Shown here in pieces: positions 44,401-55,883 of a stretch of 64,000 nucleotides of DNA. A program made the position numbers and the translations under genes. Under the pieces are notes generated by a model, which was not told the origin of the DNA, ran no database searches, and saw nothing but the letters and a program-made list of their open reading frames with translations. The DNA is from Blakeslea trispora (Eukaryota; Mucoromycota; Mucoromycetes; Mucorales; Choanephoraceae). How positions within the stretch are numbered: position 1 is the stretch's first letter; every line of letters begins with the position of its first letter. The stretch covers positions 343,735 to 407,734 of the forward strand of contig JAIWNE010000017.1 of NCBI GenBank assembly GCA_025331445.1, given 5' to 3'.

Positions 44401-45377
44401 GTCTTTCCTTGTTCTTTCGAGCTACTGAAAAACTATCACATTCGTTCGACAAAGTCGTCGCCTCTGCTGCCACTTGCCTTTCTCTTTTAATCGCCTCTGT
44501 AGTAACACCTGAGACGCTGCATCACGTTCCTCGTCCCCTGCGCTCCCTCCCAGTGTCTACATTGTACAGGCATAACTTCAATCGAGCTCAGTGCTTAGAA
44601 CCCATTGCTCTCCGTCAGGATCTTGCGCGTTACCCTACAATATGTCGCCGCTTACACCGCCTCGTTAGCACCAACTCAGTCAAATTGCTGCCATTCTTCA
44701 TCGGGGCTTTCATTCCGCCACAGTTTGCACACTTGGGATTACACCCTTTCACACCAGTGGCTGACCACCTCCTCTTTGACTTGACACCATTTCTTTCGGC
44801 TTGGGATCTGCAGTATGCTTCCTACTTATTCCCCCTCACTCGCTCCCGCTTCCGCCAACTTCTTCATCCTCCGTCACCTGCAGTTCCTTCAACTCTCTCA
44901 AGCCGTCAATGGCTCTCTTTCTGGTCCTTCCCTCTCTCGCATCCTCTACGTAATGTATGGTTTCGCATACTTCATCACAAAATTCCTACGAGATTCATTA
45001 TAAACTCTTGGTTGCCAAATTCCTTTCCTTCACCACTTTGCCCTTTGTGCACTACATCCATGGAAGACTTTGATCATTTCGTGGTTTCCTGCCCCCAAAA
45101 GCTGCAAGTTTGGCGTCTCGTCTGGAACCACTTCATTTCACGTGAACAACATACACCTATCGATCACTCATCTATCCGCCACGCCGTTTTCTCGCTGTCC
45201 TTTCCAGACTTGGCTTCTTCGTTTTCTCCTACTCCAGCATCAACTGTTATTGGTTCTGCCATTTATTGTATTTGGCGGGCTTATTGGAATTTCGTCTTTC
45301 ACTCCTGCCCCTTCTCTCCCCTGTCGTCTTCAGTCTCATCTTTAACCTCGTTCATTCCTCAAATGACAAAATCCTGA
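41408..45377 (+). pseudogene. LINE2 ORF2: APE endonuclease/reverse transcriptase, two frameshifts
   Basis: Endonuclease (about 41490-42190): LGTLNCRSLAK, LALQETHAGD, LIMGDFNYTYA, GTSCIDYCF and WTDHRLLSL. Reverse transcriptase (about 42880-43720): SSPGPDGLPYEI, NWRPISLINTDAKVF, LLLDQEKAYDRVHP, GLRQDDPLSPVLFNLAF and AYADDIACFLK. The C-terminal part has a CX2CX7HX4C motif (CPLCTTSMEDFDHFVVSC) at about 45045-45095. One base is missing near 42553 (before HVDTLALRAGIRW) and one near 43662. No stop other than those caused by the shifts is seen, so either lesion could be recent or a sequencing error. Confidence 0.9.
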
Positions 45378-45578
45378 TTCAAAAGGGTATCCCTCATCGA
45401 CCTCTTCCTTTCTTCCAGGCTGATAGCTTGCCTTAAAAGCTGTTCTTATTTTGTATATATCTTCTTACAAAAACAAAGCCCACAAAAACATTTTAGAATT
45501 ACAAAAACCAAAAACATAGTTGTGACTTGCCATGCAAGCACTTAATAAAATTGAGCCTTAGAGCCCCTATAAAAAAAA

Positions 45579-45592
45579 TGATTGAGGTCAAT
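45579..45592. repeat. Right TSD of LINE2
   Basis: Exact copy of 39918-39931, directly after the A8 tail. Confidence 0.9.
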
Positions 45593-46799
45593 ATTCAGCT
45601 TTAATAGACATGGTTCTTTTGGCTTTTGAAATGATTAAAATGATGGGTTTTTTGGTTGAAATGTAATGTAGAGACTTAAGGGAGGTTATTTTTTAAATTT
45701 GAAGCTGATCTGAAGAGATGAGTTGATCTCGGTTTTTTTTACATGTCAAAGGCCTTAAAATAAATAAAAAGACTAAGAGAAATAATCTGTGAGAAAGAGA
45801 TTTGGCTGAAAAGGGAAAAAAATAGCAGTGAAGAGGAAAAGACAATCAAATGGGGGGATCGTTTTCAGATTTCATGCAAAAAATATGTACAAAAATGACA
45901 AATGGGGGGATTGGTCAAGTGAGGTGAAACAATCTGTGCAAAAAAATAGAGAGTATGTAAGCAAATTTATTTAAAAGGTAAAGAAGAAGTAAAAGGAAGG
46001 CAATTTCTTGAAGTTAGCTCGGATATTTCAAAAGGAAAAGGTGGCAGGCTAAAAGAGAAGAAAAAGAAGCATAAGTCGCCAGAGTTATACAGCCAAAGAC
46101 TAGAGAGCCAATTTTTAATTTTTTATGTAATCATAACAAGGTGTGGAAAGCTAAAGAAGTGTAAAAAGGTATAAAAATAAAATAACAAGGTTGAGAGAAG
46201 GTGTTTGCTATTCTTCTTTCAAATTTCTAAGATAGTAGTACAAGGAAGTTACGATCATGACTGAATGTCGATCTTGAGATCTCTCATCGCCATCACTGAA
46301 GCAACATGAGCACATGGAGAAGAACCTTTTGTTGTTGTAAATGTCTTTAAGGCAAGTAATATTTGGTAAAATGAATAACAGACATTCCAGCAGCTAAACA
46401 AAAAAATAGACTGCTATTATGTTTATATAAAGTGAGGTGATATAGTTTGGGCTGAATCAAATCGCATTGTATGAGGGTAAATAGTACTTAAAAAAGCTGG
46501 AAAAGTCAGATGAAGATGTAAGATTATAAATGACAACTTAAAGAGAAGTCTAGAAAGGAGAAAAGAAGCAAATGCTACTTTGAACCATGTCAAAAAGAAA
46601 GAAAAAAAAGTAATAACAATCACTACTGAATCACTATCTTATCCTCAGCTAATGACTCTCACTAAATAAGGATGGAATGCTTCATTATCACTTTTAAGAA
46701 CTGCTAGTTTTAGACATTGGAAGTCAATCTTGAGACTAGGCAAATCAATCATGTAGACAAAAAACTTCAAATACTCTAAATTAGGTATTTGACTTGTGG
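45593..46799. other. AT-rich spacer without a gene
   Basis: No frame with a motif, no TIR or LTR seen. Purine-rich runs are frequent. Confidence 0.45.
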
Positions 46800-47505
46800 T
46801 GAATTAGGATGCCTAGTTGAGAAGTCATGAAAGAGGAACAGAAGGATCAATTTTAGGCTTTAAATGACTAATCCATTCACTTCTTTTATAAGAACAATTG
46901 ATAATTGCACATATCCATCGTAAGAGATATCATCAACAGATATCAATACTTATGGTCAATGTGAACAATAAATGGATTCAAAGGGTGTCATAAGAAGTAT
47001 TTGTGTCAATGAGCCTTTACAATATATGAATGATCTTATTACATTTGGCTTCTGATGTGCCATCTTATTGTTATAGTCTATTATATCTATAACAAGAGCG
47101 ACACTATATAAAAGGGTTGCTCTTGATACATTTTATTTTTAAGCTAGTCACTTGTATGTTAAAAAATGGTTCATTCATATACATGTATAGTTTTGAGACA
47201 GCTTTACGCTTTGCTATCAACTTTCTTTGTACATTCTGTTTTGAGTACTTCTTTAGGATCCCCTTTACAAAAGCGTTCCTTTAATTGATCACTAATAAGA
47301 TCTGTTCATGCAAATCCAAGACATTTTCCTTTTCAGTACAATTTTAGCTTGAATCTGTCAATGAAATCATACTTTCTTCCCATCACTGCCATATTTCTCA
47401 TATATACTGGCCTTTTTTTTCAATCCCCAATTTTCTTTTTCTCTCTTTTTGTTTTATTAAATGCACAGCAAAAGATAAGCACTTTTATCTCTTTTTTTTA
47501 TTATA
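46800..47505 (+). repeat. Outer left arm of the large inverted repeat
   Basis: Diverged reverse-complement match to about 61430-62250. The best-conserved words include GATCACTAATAAGATCTGTT, CCAAGACATTTTCCTTTTCAG and GCTTTGCTATCA. By eye many positions differ, far more than in the inner arms. Confidence 0.75.
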
Positions 47506-47750
47506 CACTGTGGTTTGAATTTCCGAGAAAAATTCTAGATTTTCTAGAAAAGTTCTAGATCTCAGCTATAAAAATTCGAGAAATATTTCCTCTTTTTTTT
47601 CTAAGTACATTTCAGCTTGAGCTTGAATGTTTTTTTTGTTAAGGAAAAAAATAAAGAAAGATGTATCAGTGAAATACAAGCTACGATTGATAACAGATCG
47701 TTTATTAGTTTTGATTCACTAGGTCAATCTCAATTGGAAATTTAAGCCTA

Positions 47751-50523
47751 GAGTGCATCTTTTTTTAAATAGAAAATTTTTGGGCCATTTTTTGGATTTT
47801 TTCAAAATGTATAGGAAAGATGGGATTTGACTTTTTTTAAATTCTGCCTCTGTAGAAGTGTTCTAAATACATTTATCTAAAAACGTACGGTGGAAAAGTT
47901 ACTAAGCTTCTGCAAAAAAAAAATTTTTGTTTGCCTTCAAAGTTGAGGTCCTTAAGCTGGGAGAGCAAAATATGTCCACAATATTTTACTGCATTGTGTT
48001 CAAATTCGGTACTTGAATTTTTCCGTTTTAAACCTTCAGCCAATCAAATTGCTTCATTTGTTGTTACACAAATAAAATTGTGTCAAAAAATACAGGAACT
48101 TGTCAAAATTCAAAATTTCCATTTTCATTACATACAAAAGCAATGCCCAAAGTATCATCCAAAAAGCAAAGAATGGCAAACTTGTCAAAGCTTGCAGCAA
48201 AAGCCAAAGAGACTACTAGTCTTCAAAATGCTACTGTTTCACCCCAACCCATGCTTGAGGAGATGGAGGTTGATCAGGTTGTCGAGATCTCGCAACCTAT
48301 TCAAAACACGGTTGAATTGGAGTGGAATTCGGAAGCTCAGGCTTCAACTCAAAGGTACAGTCACTCTGGAGCACACAGTGATAGACACGTGCGTCGTATC
48401 GCACAAAGAAACAGAGAGATTGCAAGAGGAAATGCAAGAATTGACAGCTTCTTCGCTCCTGTCAACACACCAGCTGTTCAGCCTGAAGCTGATATCAAAC
48501 CCGCAATCGATTATAAGACTCAGGTTGAAGATGCATTGGTTCGCCTTTGTGCCTTTGTTGCCCCTAGAACAAATGTTCAATCTGAACAACACAAATTGGG
48601 AATCTCCCAAATGGCCAAGTACGACGCTGTATACCATTATTTTAGAATAATGGCTAGCAGTGGTGAATGGCGTAAGATGAAGGCATCTATGGAGGCAGCA
48701 TTGATTGTGTACAAGCACAAAGCCACCAGCTATCGGGCCAAGGTTATCAGAGAGCAAGCAGCTGAATACTTGGCCTCTTACACCATTCCTCTCGGTGCTC
48801 AGGGAGGGCACAGTAAAAGAGTGTCAGTTCTTGATGACAATGACATTAAGATGAAGGCAATCGAATGGTTTAGAAGCCAACCAAGGGCCAAGAGAAGTAT
48901 CCCTGCTTTAGTCAATCAGCTTCGGAATGTCATCTTGCCAAAGAAAATCGAAGCATCGACTTTAAATGAAGAATTGCTGGTGGATGGTAGTGCGGTCTGG
49001 CATCTTTCTGCCGAGTCTGTGAGAAGAAAGCTCATTTCTTGGGGATTCAACTTCAAACACCTTGGTAACTTGATTAAACACGATCTTTGATTGAAATCTT
49101 CTAACGTTTTTCTTGAATAATAATAGGCAAAGTTCTGTACTTTGATGGACACGAGCGTGAGGATGTTGTCGAGTACCGTGCTGCATGGTCTCAAAGAATG
49201 CAGCAATACCTCAAGTATTCGGAGCAATACAACGAATTCGATACAGCCGTAGTTACTCCCCCTGAGTTGCTTGAGGGTATGAAGCAGCATGTGTTTGTTA
49301 CTCACGATGAGAGTACTTTCTACGCTAATGATTTCCAAAGGTACTCATGGGTGGAAAATGACGAAAGCTACTGTCTTCCTAAGTCACAAGGCAGATCCAT
49401 CATGGTGTCCGAGTTTCAATGCCCCTGCCATGGAACTATGAGAGGAGAGGTAAACGGACGGGTACTCTCTGGAAGAAAGATCTTCTATCCTGGATCGCAG
49501 TATCAAGGTTACTGGACCAGTCAGCATATGAAGGAGTAACTTGAAGATGAGGTTATACCTCTTTTCAAAGCCCTTCATCCTGATTGTGTTGCAGTCTTTC
49601 TTCTCGACCAAAGCAGTAACCATAATGCCTTTGCTCCCAGCGCTCTGGTTGCAAAAAGAATGAATATGAACGCAATAGAGATAAAGAACGATAATGCAGG
49701 TCAAGGCCTTTTCTCTGACCAGTCTTTCTACGTCGAAAGGGAGTACAACTACTGTGAGCAACAGAAGGTGTACTTCCAAAAGAAAAGCATGCAAGAAAAA
49801 ACAAACGAGTACCGAAAAATCAATGCAAAAACTCATGCTGTAAGTTGTTTGCTAGACAATTGCATTTTATACGACATTATAGTAACATTCAATATAAGGG
49901 TGGAGAAAAGAAGAAGTATTTTGTAGGCATCAGAGGTATTCTTGCGAATCGTAAGCTTTTCTTGAACGAACAAGAGAGATACGCCATGGTCCGTTATTGC
50001 AACAATGTGGCCGTTGAATCTCGCAGGTGTTGTGCTGTTCACCTTTTGGAAGTTCAGCCGGACTTTCTTCAGCAGAAGTCCATCCTTGCCGAAGTCATCG
50101 AGAACAATGGCTTTATTTTTGAACTTTACCCAAAGTACCACTGCGAATGTAATTGGATTCAGCGGTACTGAGGCGCTGCCAAGAGAGAAGCACGCCGGGA
50201 GTGTGATTATTCCTTCCAATTACTGGATAGGAATATTCAAAACTTCTTGGATAGTGTCTGCCCTCCTGATGAGCAGCCATTAGTCATCAGAAAATTCTTC
50301 AATAAGAGCTTTGCATACATTTGAGCTTATGCACAAGGCAAAGACGTTAAAGAAACTTTCGCTCTGGTTGAGCAATTATCAAAGTTGCATAAGTCTCACC
50401 GAAAATTGAGAACCAACCAATAAAAGTTCGCAAAAAAAATTTTTTTTCTTAATATGGAAGCGGAGTTTAAGCACTCAAAACGTCCGTTTTCCAAAAATTT
50501 TCTATTTAAAAAAAGATGCACTC
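47751..50523 (+). mobile_element. IS630-like transposon A
   Basis: Perfect 33-bp TIRs start GAGTGCATCTTTTTTTAAAT at 47751 and end at 50523. Both sides are flanked by TA (47749-47750 and 50524-50525), diagnostic for the IS630/Tc1/mariner superfamily. Confidence 0.92.
48143..50423 (+). pseudogene. IS630-like transposase A with long spacer, Glu replaced
   Basis: ATG 48143 starts MPKVSSKKQRMANLSKLAA. An N-terminal DNA-binding region reaches to 49064; a 62-nt intron (49065-49126) joins KHLG to KVLYFDGHERED. The catalytic region has VTHDESTFYAND (Asp 1), GRSIMVSEFQCPCHG, AVFLLDQSSNHNAFA (Asp 2) and YPKYHCECNWIQRY (Gln where Glu is expected). A stop at 49537-49539 (KE-LEDE), TGA near 50169 (Trp fits) and TGA near 50322 interrupt the frame. 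A second intron of about 60 nt starts near 49840 (GTAAGTTG). Close relative of the transposase at 51362-53545, which still has the Glu. Confidence 0.82.
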
Positions 50524-51237
50524 TATCATTATGATAGTTTTGGCATGGATATAAAACGAATACCCCCCATATGCTGTTTTTTCTTTTCCTCTTTGTCTTT
50601 ATCCAAGTATTTAATTCTATTAAAAATGCCAAAATCAAACGACAATAGTCAGCTAAAATACTGAGAAGTTAGATGATATGTCAAATGAAATAAGCAGTGT
50701 TATAACAACTGGCTTGTCAACTCATTGAATTATACTGGGCATCGGAGTAGATTTCAAACCCTTTGTAGACCCATCATATATGAGGCATTATCACAAATTA
50801 TATTACTTTGATTAACCGTAAAGCTCAAAAAATATAGGAAAGATTGAAATACCAACGACGACGACAAGAAGAAGAGTGATTCAGAAGAAGAAAAATATGA
50901 AAGTGAGAATAATGAAGCGGCAGTCAGCCAAACTCAAAAGAGAAAGTCAAAGGTAAGCATTTGACAATTTGATATCAAACTGCATCACTGACAACTGTAT
51001 TTGCTTTTGTTAGCAAGTGTCTGGCGGGACTTTGAGAAGCCATAAAAAATAACCCAAATATTTGTCTTAAATAAGCTATTCATTAACCTGTTTTGCTTAT
51101 TAGGCAAAAAAAATAACATGACTTTCCATTATTTTGCTATTACAAATAAAATTCTGATTGCTACCATATCATAGCTTTTGAATCTTTATCTTTTAAAGTG
51201 TATAATCTTAAATTAAACTACCAATAAGGATCAATTA
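50524..51237 (+). pseudogene. Spacer with acidic/basic protein remnant
   Basis: This part of the composite unit lies between the two nested transposons. A spliced fragment can be read at 50854-51051: DDDKKKSDSEEEKYESEN, a 61-nt intron (50953-51013), then QVSGGTLRSHKK and a stop. It looks like the charged tail of a nuclear protein. The rest is AT-rich without features. Confidence 0.35.
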
Positions 51238-51361
51238 CAGTGCCTCCAGTCTTAAATCTTATAAACTTTAATTTCTTTTCAAATTTTCCATCATTTAAAA
51301 TCCCGCTATATTATTAAAAATCCGATAGTAATTTCCAAAATTTGTGATTTTATTGGGTGAT

Positions 51362-53545
51362 TTAATTGTCCACTTTCACTTTTCTGTGTGATAGGTATCT
51401 TTTGTTAACAAATTTCTCTAATTCTAGAGAAATTTTTCGGCCATCACTACACTCACTGTATGCTTCAATGTAATCCATACACTTCTGGAAATACTTTCTT
51501 ATATGAGCTGTATTGCCAGCTGTATCCAGAAAGGTCGACACATTGGCTTCAAGCGATTTGAAGGTGTAATCACACTTCAAACGGGCTTCTCGCTTGGCAT
51601 ATGACCAATAGTACTCTATCCAGTTACATTCGCAATGATACTTTGGATAGAGCTCAAAGATGTGACCAGCATCTTCAACAGTTTCTTGCAGTGCGGTTTT
51701 TTGAGCCTTGAAGTCTGGGCAACTTTCAAGATAGTGCCTTGCACAACACATAGATTGAGCACATGCTGACTTGCCACAATCCAGCTTCCAGGCTTTGCCT
51801 TGCAAATCGCGCCCAAACCACTGGCTTCTTTCTTCCAGGATTTTTTTTATTCCTATGATTTACCAAGTCAGACTGAGTGCGTAAAATGCCTTAAGCAATT
51901 ACCTTTGAAGAATCTTTTCTTTAATACCACTGGTCGATTCTTCTTATCCAACGTGTGGATCTCTTTGTCATAGTAAAATGACTGATTCAGCGTATCGCCG
52001 TTAGCCAAAGTAACTAAAGTATCTTTGAACTGATACTTTAGCCTTTCACTCCATTCTTTTTCGTTGAGCGTCATTCTAGACGCAACCAAAGCATCATCAG
52101 CAAATGCACCATGATTGGAACTGTTGTCAAATAGGAAGACAGCAGTACAATCAGGATGCAAGCTCTCGAAAAGCCCTATGGCATCCTCCTTGAGCTGCTT
52201 TACCATATGTGCGGAAGTCCACCACCCTTCCCTACTGTCTCCTGCTTTGAAGTAGGTTCTTGAGGACCATCTCATCTGCTTCATAGTTCCATGGCATGGG
52301 CACTAGAACTCGCTTACCATGATTGACGAGCCCATGGACTTCTTGCGGATGTAGTTTTCATCCTCTTGCAACCACAATACTTCTTTTCCTAATTGTAGAT
52401 ACAGAAATGATTAGTAGATGAGCATCAAAGATCTAAACGTACTTACCGTCATTTGCATAAAAAGTGCATTCGTCATGAGTAACGAACACAATCTTGCTTT
52501 CACCCTCATTCAGCTTTGGCTCAAGAATAGCCTCTTGCTTCTCTCCAGAGTAAAAGTCTGATCTCCTCATATAGTTAATCATTCGCTTTGACCATTCATT
52601 TCTGTAGGCAACTACATCTTCTCTTTCGTGGCCATCGAAATACACTGTCTTTTTGTTCTTTCGATAGTTGTAACCCCATTCAACCATATAGTTTGCAATG
52701 GTTGAAATGGGGATACAGCTCTTCACACCCAAGACAGAAGGAACTGCTTCTTCATCAATGTACTTCTTCAGTACAACGAGAGATCGCTCAGCAGGAGGCA
52801 TTTGCTTGATCTTCTCAAGGATCATCAACTTCACATCTGAGTCACTTAAGAGAGATGATCTCTTGACATGGGCGCCTTGCTGATGGTCGGACAGCTTACC
52901 CTGATCAAGAAATTCCTTGACCCACTTGATAATAGTTGCAGCTCTATAAGGCTCTGAGTTGTCAGGCCAGTAGAGAATAGCAGCTGCCTTTGCAGCTTCA
53001 CCTTTGTGTACACCTTCAAGACGCTTCATGAAGTAGTACTTCACGGAGAGATACCGAGCGTTGTTATAGGTATCTCTCTTGTTACCTTCCTTCTGCTTGT
53101 TCATTACAGGTGAAACATACTTTTGAAGGTCACCAAGCTTCTCTCTGATCAAGGTGATCTCTTTCTCGCGAGCACTGATTTTCATTTCCTTTTTTTCAGG
53201 AACAGGCTTTTGCTGAACAGTGATACCAAAGCTCATCAATGTTTGTTCAGGTCTCACTTTCTCCTGTTCCTTCTTTCTTCTCCACTTGGTGGTAGTTGAT
53301 ACCCCTTGGTATATACCCTTTCTCTTGGTCAAAATGCTGTTGTTGCATGAGAGAGTGTTGTTGATGTTTCTCTCTGCAACCTCAACAAATTCCTCACTTT
53401 CAATTCTGGCATTGACTTCATCCAAATTAATGCCATCAATGATCCAATCATCACGATCCTCTACTTCGTTAACTGTGACGAACTGATTGTTCTCATTTCT
53501 GCTTCTGTTCTTGAAAGCTTTTTGTCTAGCGTTAAGTGGAGGCAT
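51362..53545 (-). pseudogene. IS630-like transposase B, nearly intact (one TAG)
   Basis: Start at 53545, MPPLNARQKAFKNRSRNENN. Exon 1 runs to 52443 and holds a charged N-terminus and a DNA-binding region. An intron (about 52442-52385) joins TFYANDG to KEVLWLQEDENY, and another (about 51900-51845) joins KRFFKG to GIKKILEERSQW. All three acidic residues are present: VTHDECTFYAND, VFLFDNSSNHGAF and CNWIEYYWSYAK. A single in-frame TAG near 52301 interrupts VSEF-CPCHG; the relative at 49417 has CAA (Gln) there. The stop is at 51362-51364. Everything else looks open, so this is the best-preserved transposase in the window. Confidence 0.82.
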
Positions 53546-53743
53546 AATTTTATAATGTTTAATGAAAATGGAGAAGGGATATTGGGTTTGATGTTTTCTT
53601 AATTTATTGTCTGGTATGGTTACACAAATATATTACAGGTTACACACTGCTATAACAATATCATATAGAAATTTTTTATTTTTCAAATCTGACCCTCCAC
53701 CATATAACTCCCAGCCAAAATTTTTAAAAACCGACTAACTTCA

Positions 53744-53876
53744 AAACCTATCTGCTCAAAACTTTTGGTGACAAAAACAAAAAGCAAGCCTGAATAATTG
53801 TTTAGAAAGGTTTAAAGAATATATATTCAGGCTTGCTTTTTGTTTTTGTCACCAAAAGTTTTGAGCAGATAGGTTT
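53744..53876. repeat. Perfect 53-bp inverted repeat, 27-bp spacer
   Basis: 53744-53796 and 53824-53876 are exact reverse complements (AAACCTATCTGCTCAAAACT... and ...AGTTTTGAGCAGATAGGTTT). The hairpin lies inside transposon B, between its transposase start and its right TIR. It may be a nested MITE. Confidence 0.95.
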
Positions 53877-53936
53877 CGAAAACTTGTAAAAATTTTCGTT
53901 ATTTAAAAATGGAGGCACTGTAACTATCATTCATAA

Positions 53937-54012
53937 AATCCAAGAAATCCTAGTTTTAAGCAGTAAAAAATCCAAGAAATCCTAGTTTTCAAAATCCAAG
54001 AAATCCTAGTTT
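53937..54012. repeat. Three subterminal direct repeats of the composite unit
   Basis: Copies of AATCCAAGAAATCCTAGTTT start at about 53937, 53969 and 53993. They lie just inside the right end of the composite TIR unit and may be transposase-binding repeats. Confidence 0.8.
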
Positions 54013-54148
54013 CTACTGCAAAAAATTCAAGAAATTTCCAGTAGGAGTTCTAGAAATTCTAGTTGCGCTGCAGACACCTAGGAAATTTTCCTAGATTTGA
54101 TCTAGAGTTTTCATAGGAAATTCCTCGAATTTTTAAATCACAGTGATA

Positions 54149-54590
54149 AATATCATATAATCCATCAACATCACTGACTCTTTTATTTTACAATAGCTAC
54201 ATGTATATCACCTTATCATGACGATATCTCAATAACTCGACTACGCTTCTCTTCTGTTTCTTTGAATCCTTCAACTCTTCTTCCGTATATATCTGTTTAT
54301 CATCAGCTTTATATACATTTATATAAACACTCATCATAAGCCCTGATTGACAATCCTTTATCCATGTCACCTTCTTCTGCACTAATTTTCACCATCTCAT
54401 CCATAATTTTTTGATCCAAACTGCCTGTTCTCTACCATGTTTCTCAAACGTATACTTCTTTGACTGATATTTGAATACCACCTCCATTTATGCTGCCTAT
54501 CTAGATTGATGCCTCTCTTTCAAATTGCTCTTGCATTAGGTCTTTCGGTTTCTCCATTTGTTTGTCTATCTTATTCTTTGCATCGCATTT
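54149..54590 (+). repeat. Diverged part of the left arm of the large inverted repeat
   Basis: Reverse-complement match to about 60981-61425 with many differences and indels. The outward strand carries remnants of related coding sequence in both arms (ADDKQIYTEEELKDSKKQKR on the left, LDDKQIYTDGELEEAKNKKR on the right), so the arms are inverted copies of a former gene. Confidence 0.75.
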
Positions 54591-55883
54591 ACTAACTTGC
54601 TCTGTTTGTAGTCATTGCCTTGAAACCCTTTGACAATCGTATATCCAATCGCCTACCATGCTTCCATCCTATGTCTGATTTGTTCATGTCTACCTTCTTT
54701 CTTATGTGTACATGTGGTCCACCTCTCTAAGTATTGTCACTGGTTGCTGTCCTAGCTTTTTAGATTAAAGTTTCTCTCTAATATACCGTCTTTCAGGGTA
54801 CTTGGTCTCTTCTCATGTCGCCATCTCTCTACCTCATCTTCAAGAAATGCTCTTTATCCGCCTATTCTCCTTCCACTACTATGGTCTGTGCTTTTGAAGA
54901 TTGCCGAATCTCTTTCTGGTTGAACTTGAGGTTCCTTCCAACATTAATGCTTGTGCTTTTCTTCTGTTTGTGTCTTCTCGCCTTTGCTCATGCTTACATG
55001 TGCGCTCCATCTCAGATGAGCTTGCCTCATCGCTTTGAATCTCTTTCGTGACAAGTGAAATACCGCTTCCAGATTATTTTGACTTGACTGTCTTACCAAA
55101 TGAACCCCTCTTTATCAACTGTTTACTTCTGACTGTTGCTTTCATTGTTGGCTGGACTCATGAGGTACCTAATCGCAACTAACGGAATCAACATGCTCAT
55201 GACAAAGTACATGCGTAAAGGATCGCGTCTCATCTTTATTTATTTTTTTTGTTTTTTAGACTTTCTATGCTATTCACTTTTTTCCTCTATTGTTTCTAAC
55301 TCTTGTGCATACTGATGCCGAGTGATCTCTTATTTGGTGTTGCTCATGCCCTTGCATGTTGCTTCAAGATGGCTGTCAAGAAAAAAAAATAATTTCGAAA
55401 AAATTACTCTCGGTTAAGGCTGTATATCTTTTCAAGCGCAGCTACTGCAAAGCGAATTGAAGGCTCTAATCATGGAAATTATCTCATTTCTGCTTTCTAT
55501 ACTGCTTCCCATGATCCCAGAAGGTATCTTTATCAATGCCAAGCATGCCAATCTATCTGGGTATACCCAATGCAGCATCCCTATTATAAAAAAGGACATC
55601 TGAGCTGCAAATCAGTCTAAAGAAGAACCCATATATAGCATTTATTTGATCCAAATTAATAAAATTAAAGAAGCTTGATTTGCCCACATTACCTAAATAA
55701 TCCAATCGTATGCCAAGCTTATCCAAAAATTAAAGCGATACGATTAGCCTATTTATTGCTCATACTTCTAAAACTTGTTAAATCATCATCGCTATATACG
55801 CTGAAGGCAATTTGTCACTATAATTCCCCTTTGAGACCTAAGTTAGATATGATTCGACTATAAAGCACTCCTATTCAAAGTAA
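54591..55883 (+). repeat. Near-identical inner left arm of the large inverted repeat
   Basis: Matches the reverse complement of 59689-60980. I found only one T indel (near 54795) and one C/T change (near 54916) where I compared the arms. No intact gene; the outward strand holds a fragment such as EIQSDEASSSEMERTCKHEQ. Confidence 0.9.

Larger units (their letters stand above)
39932..45578 (+). mobile_element. LINE2: non-LTR retrotransposon with CCHC Gag
   Basis: The 5.65-kb element is flanked by a perfect 14-bp TSD and ends in an A8 tail. It is visibly richer in C than its surroundings. ORF1 starts one base from the left border, so there is essentially no 5' UTR: either the copy is slightly 5'-truncated or the element naturally lacks a leader. 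ORF2 has two frameshifts and no internal stop within its pieces, so this is a fairly young copy. It differs from LINE1 in its ORF1 type. Confidence 0.93.
51238..53920 (-). mobile_element. IS630-like transposon B
   Basis: TIRs CAGTGCCTCCA at both ends (51238-51248 and 53910-53920), with weaker similarity further in (TTAAAT). TA flanks both sides (51236-51237 and 53921-53922). It converges on transposon A. Confidence 0.88.
47506..54145. mobile_element. Composite TIR unit with 3-bp TSD
   Basis: Left end ATA|CACTGTGGTTTGAA and right end TTTAAATCACAGTG|ATA. The matching site at about 61425 in the right arm of the large inverted repeat lacks the unit. Without the two nested IS630-like elements, only about 1.2 kb remains, with no transposase, so the host unit was probably non-autonomous. 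CACTG termini and a 3-bp TSD recall CACTA-like elements. Confidence 0.7.

Noticed and set aside
54815..55051. Identical small proteins in both arms (54815-55051 and 60521-60757; also 55675-55863 and 59709-59897)
   Set aside because: They are identical only because the arms are near-identical inverted repeats; the opposite strand carries the more gene-like remnant.
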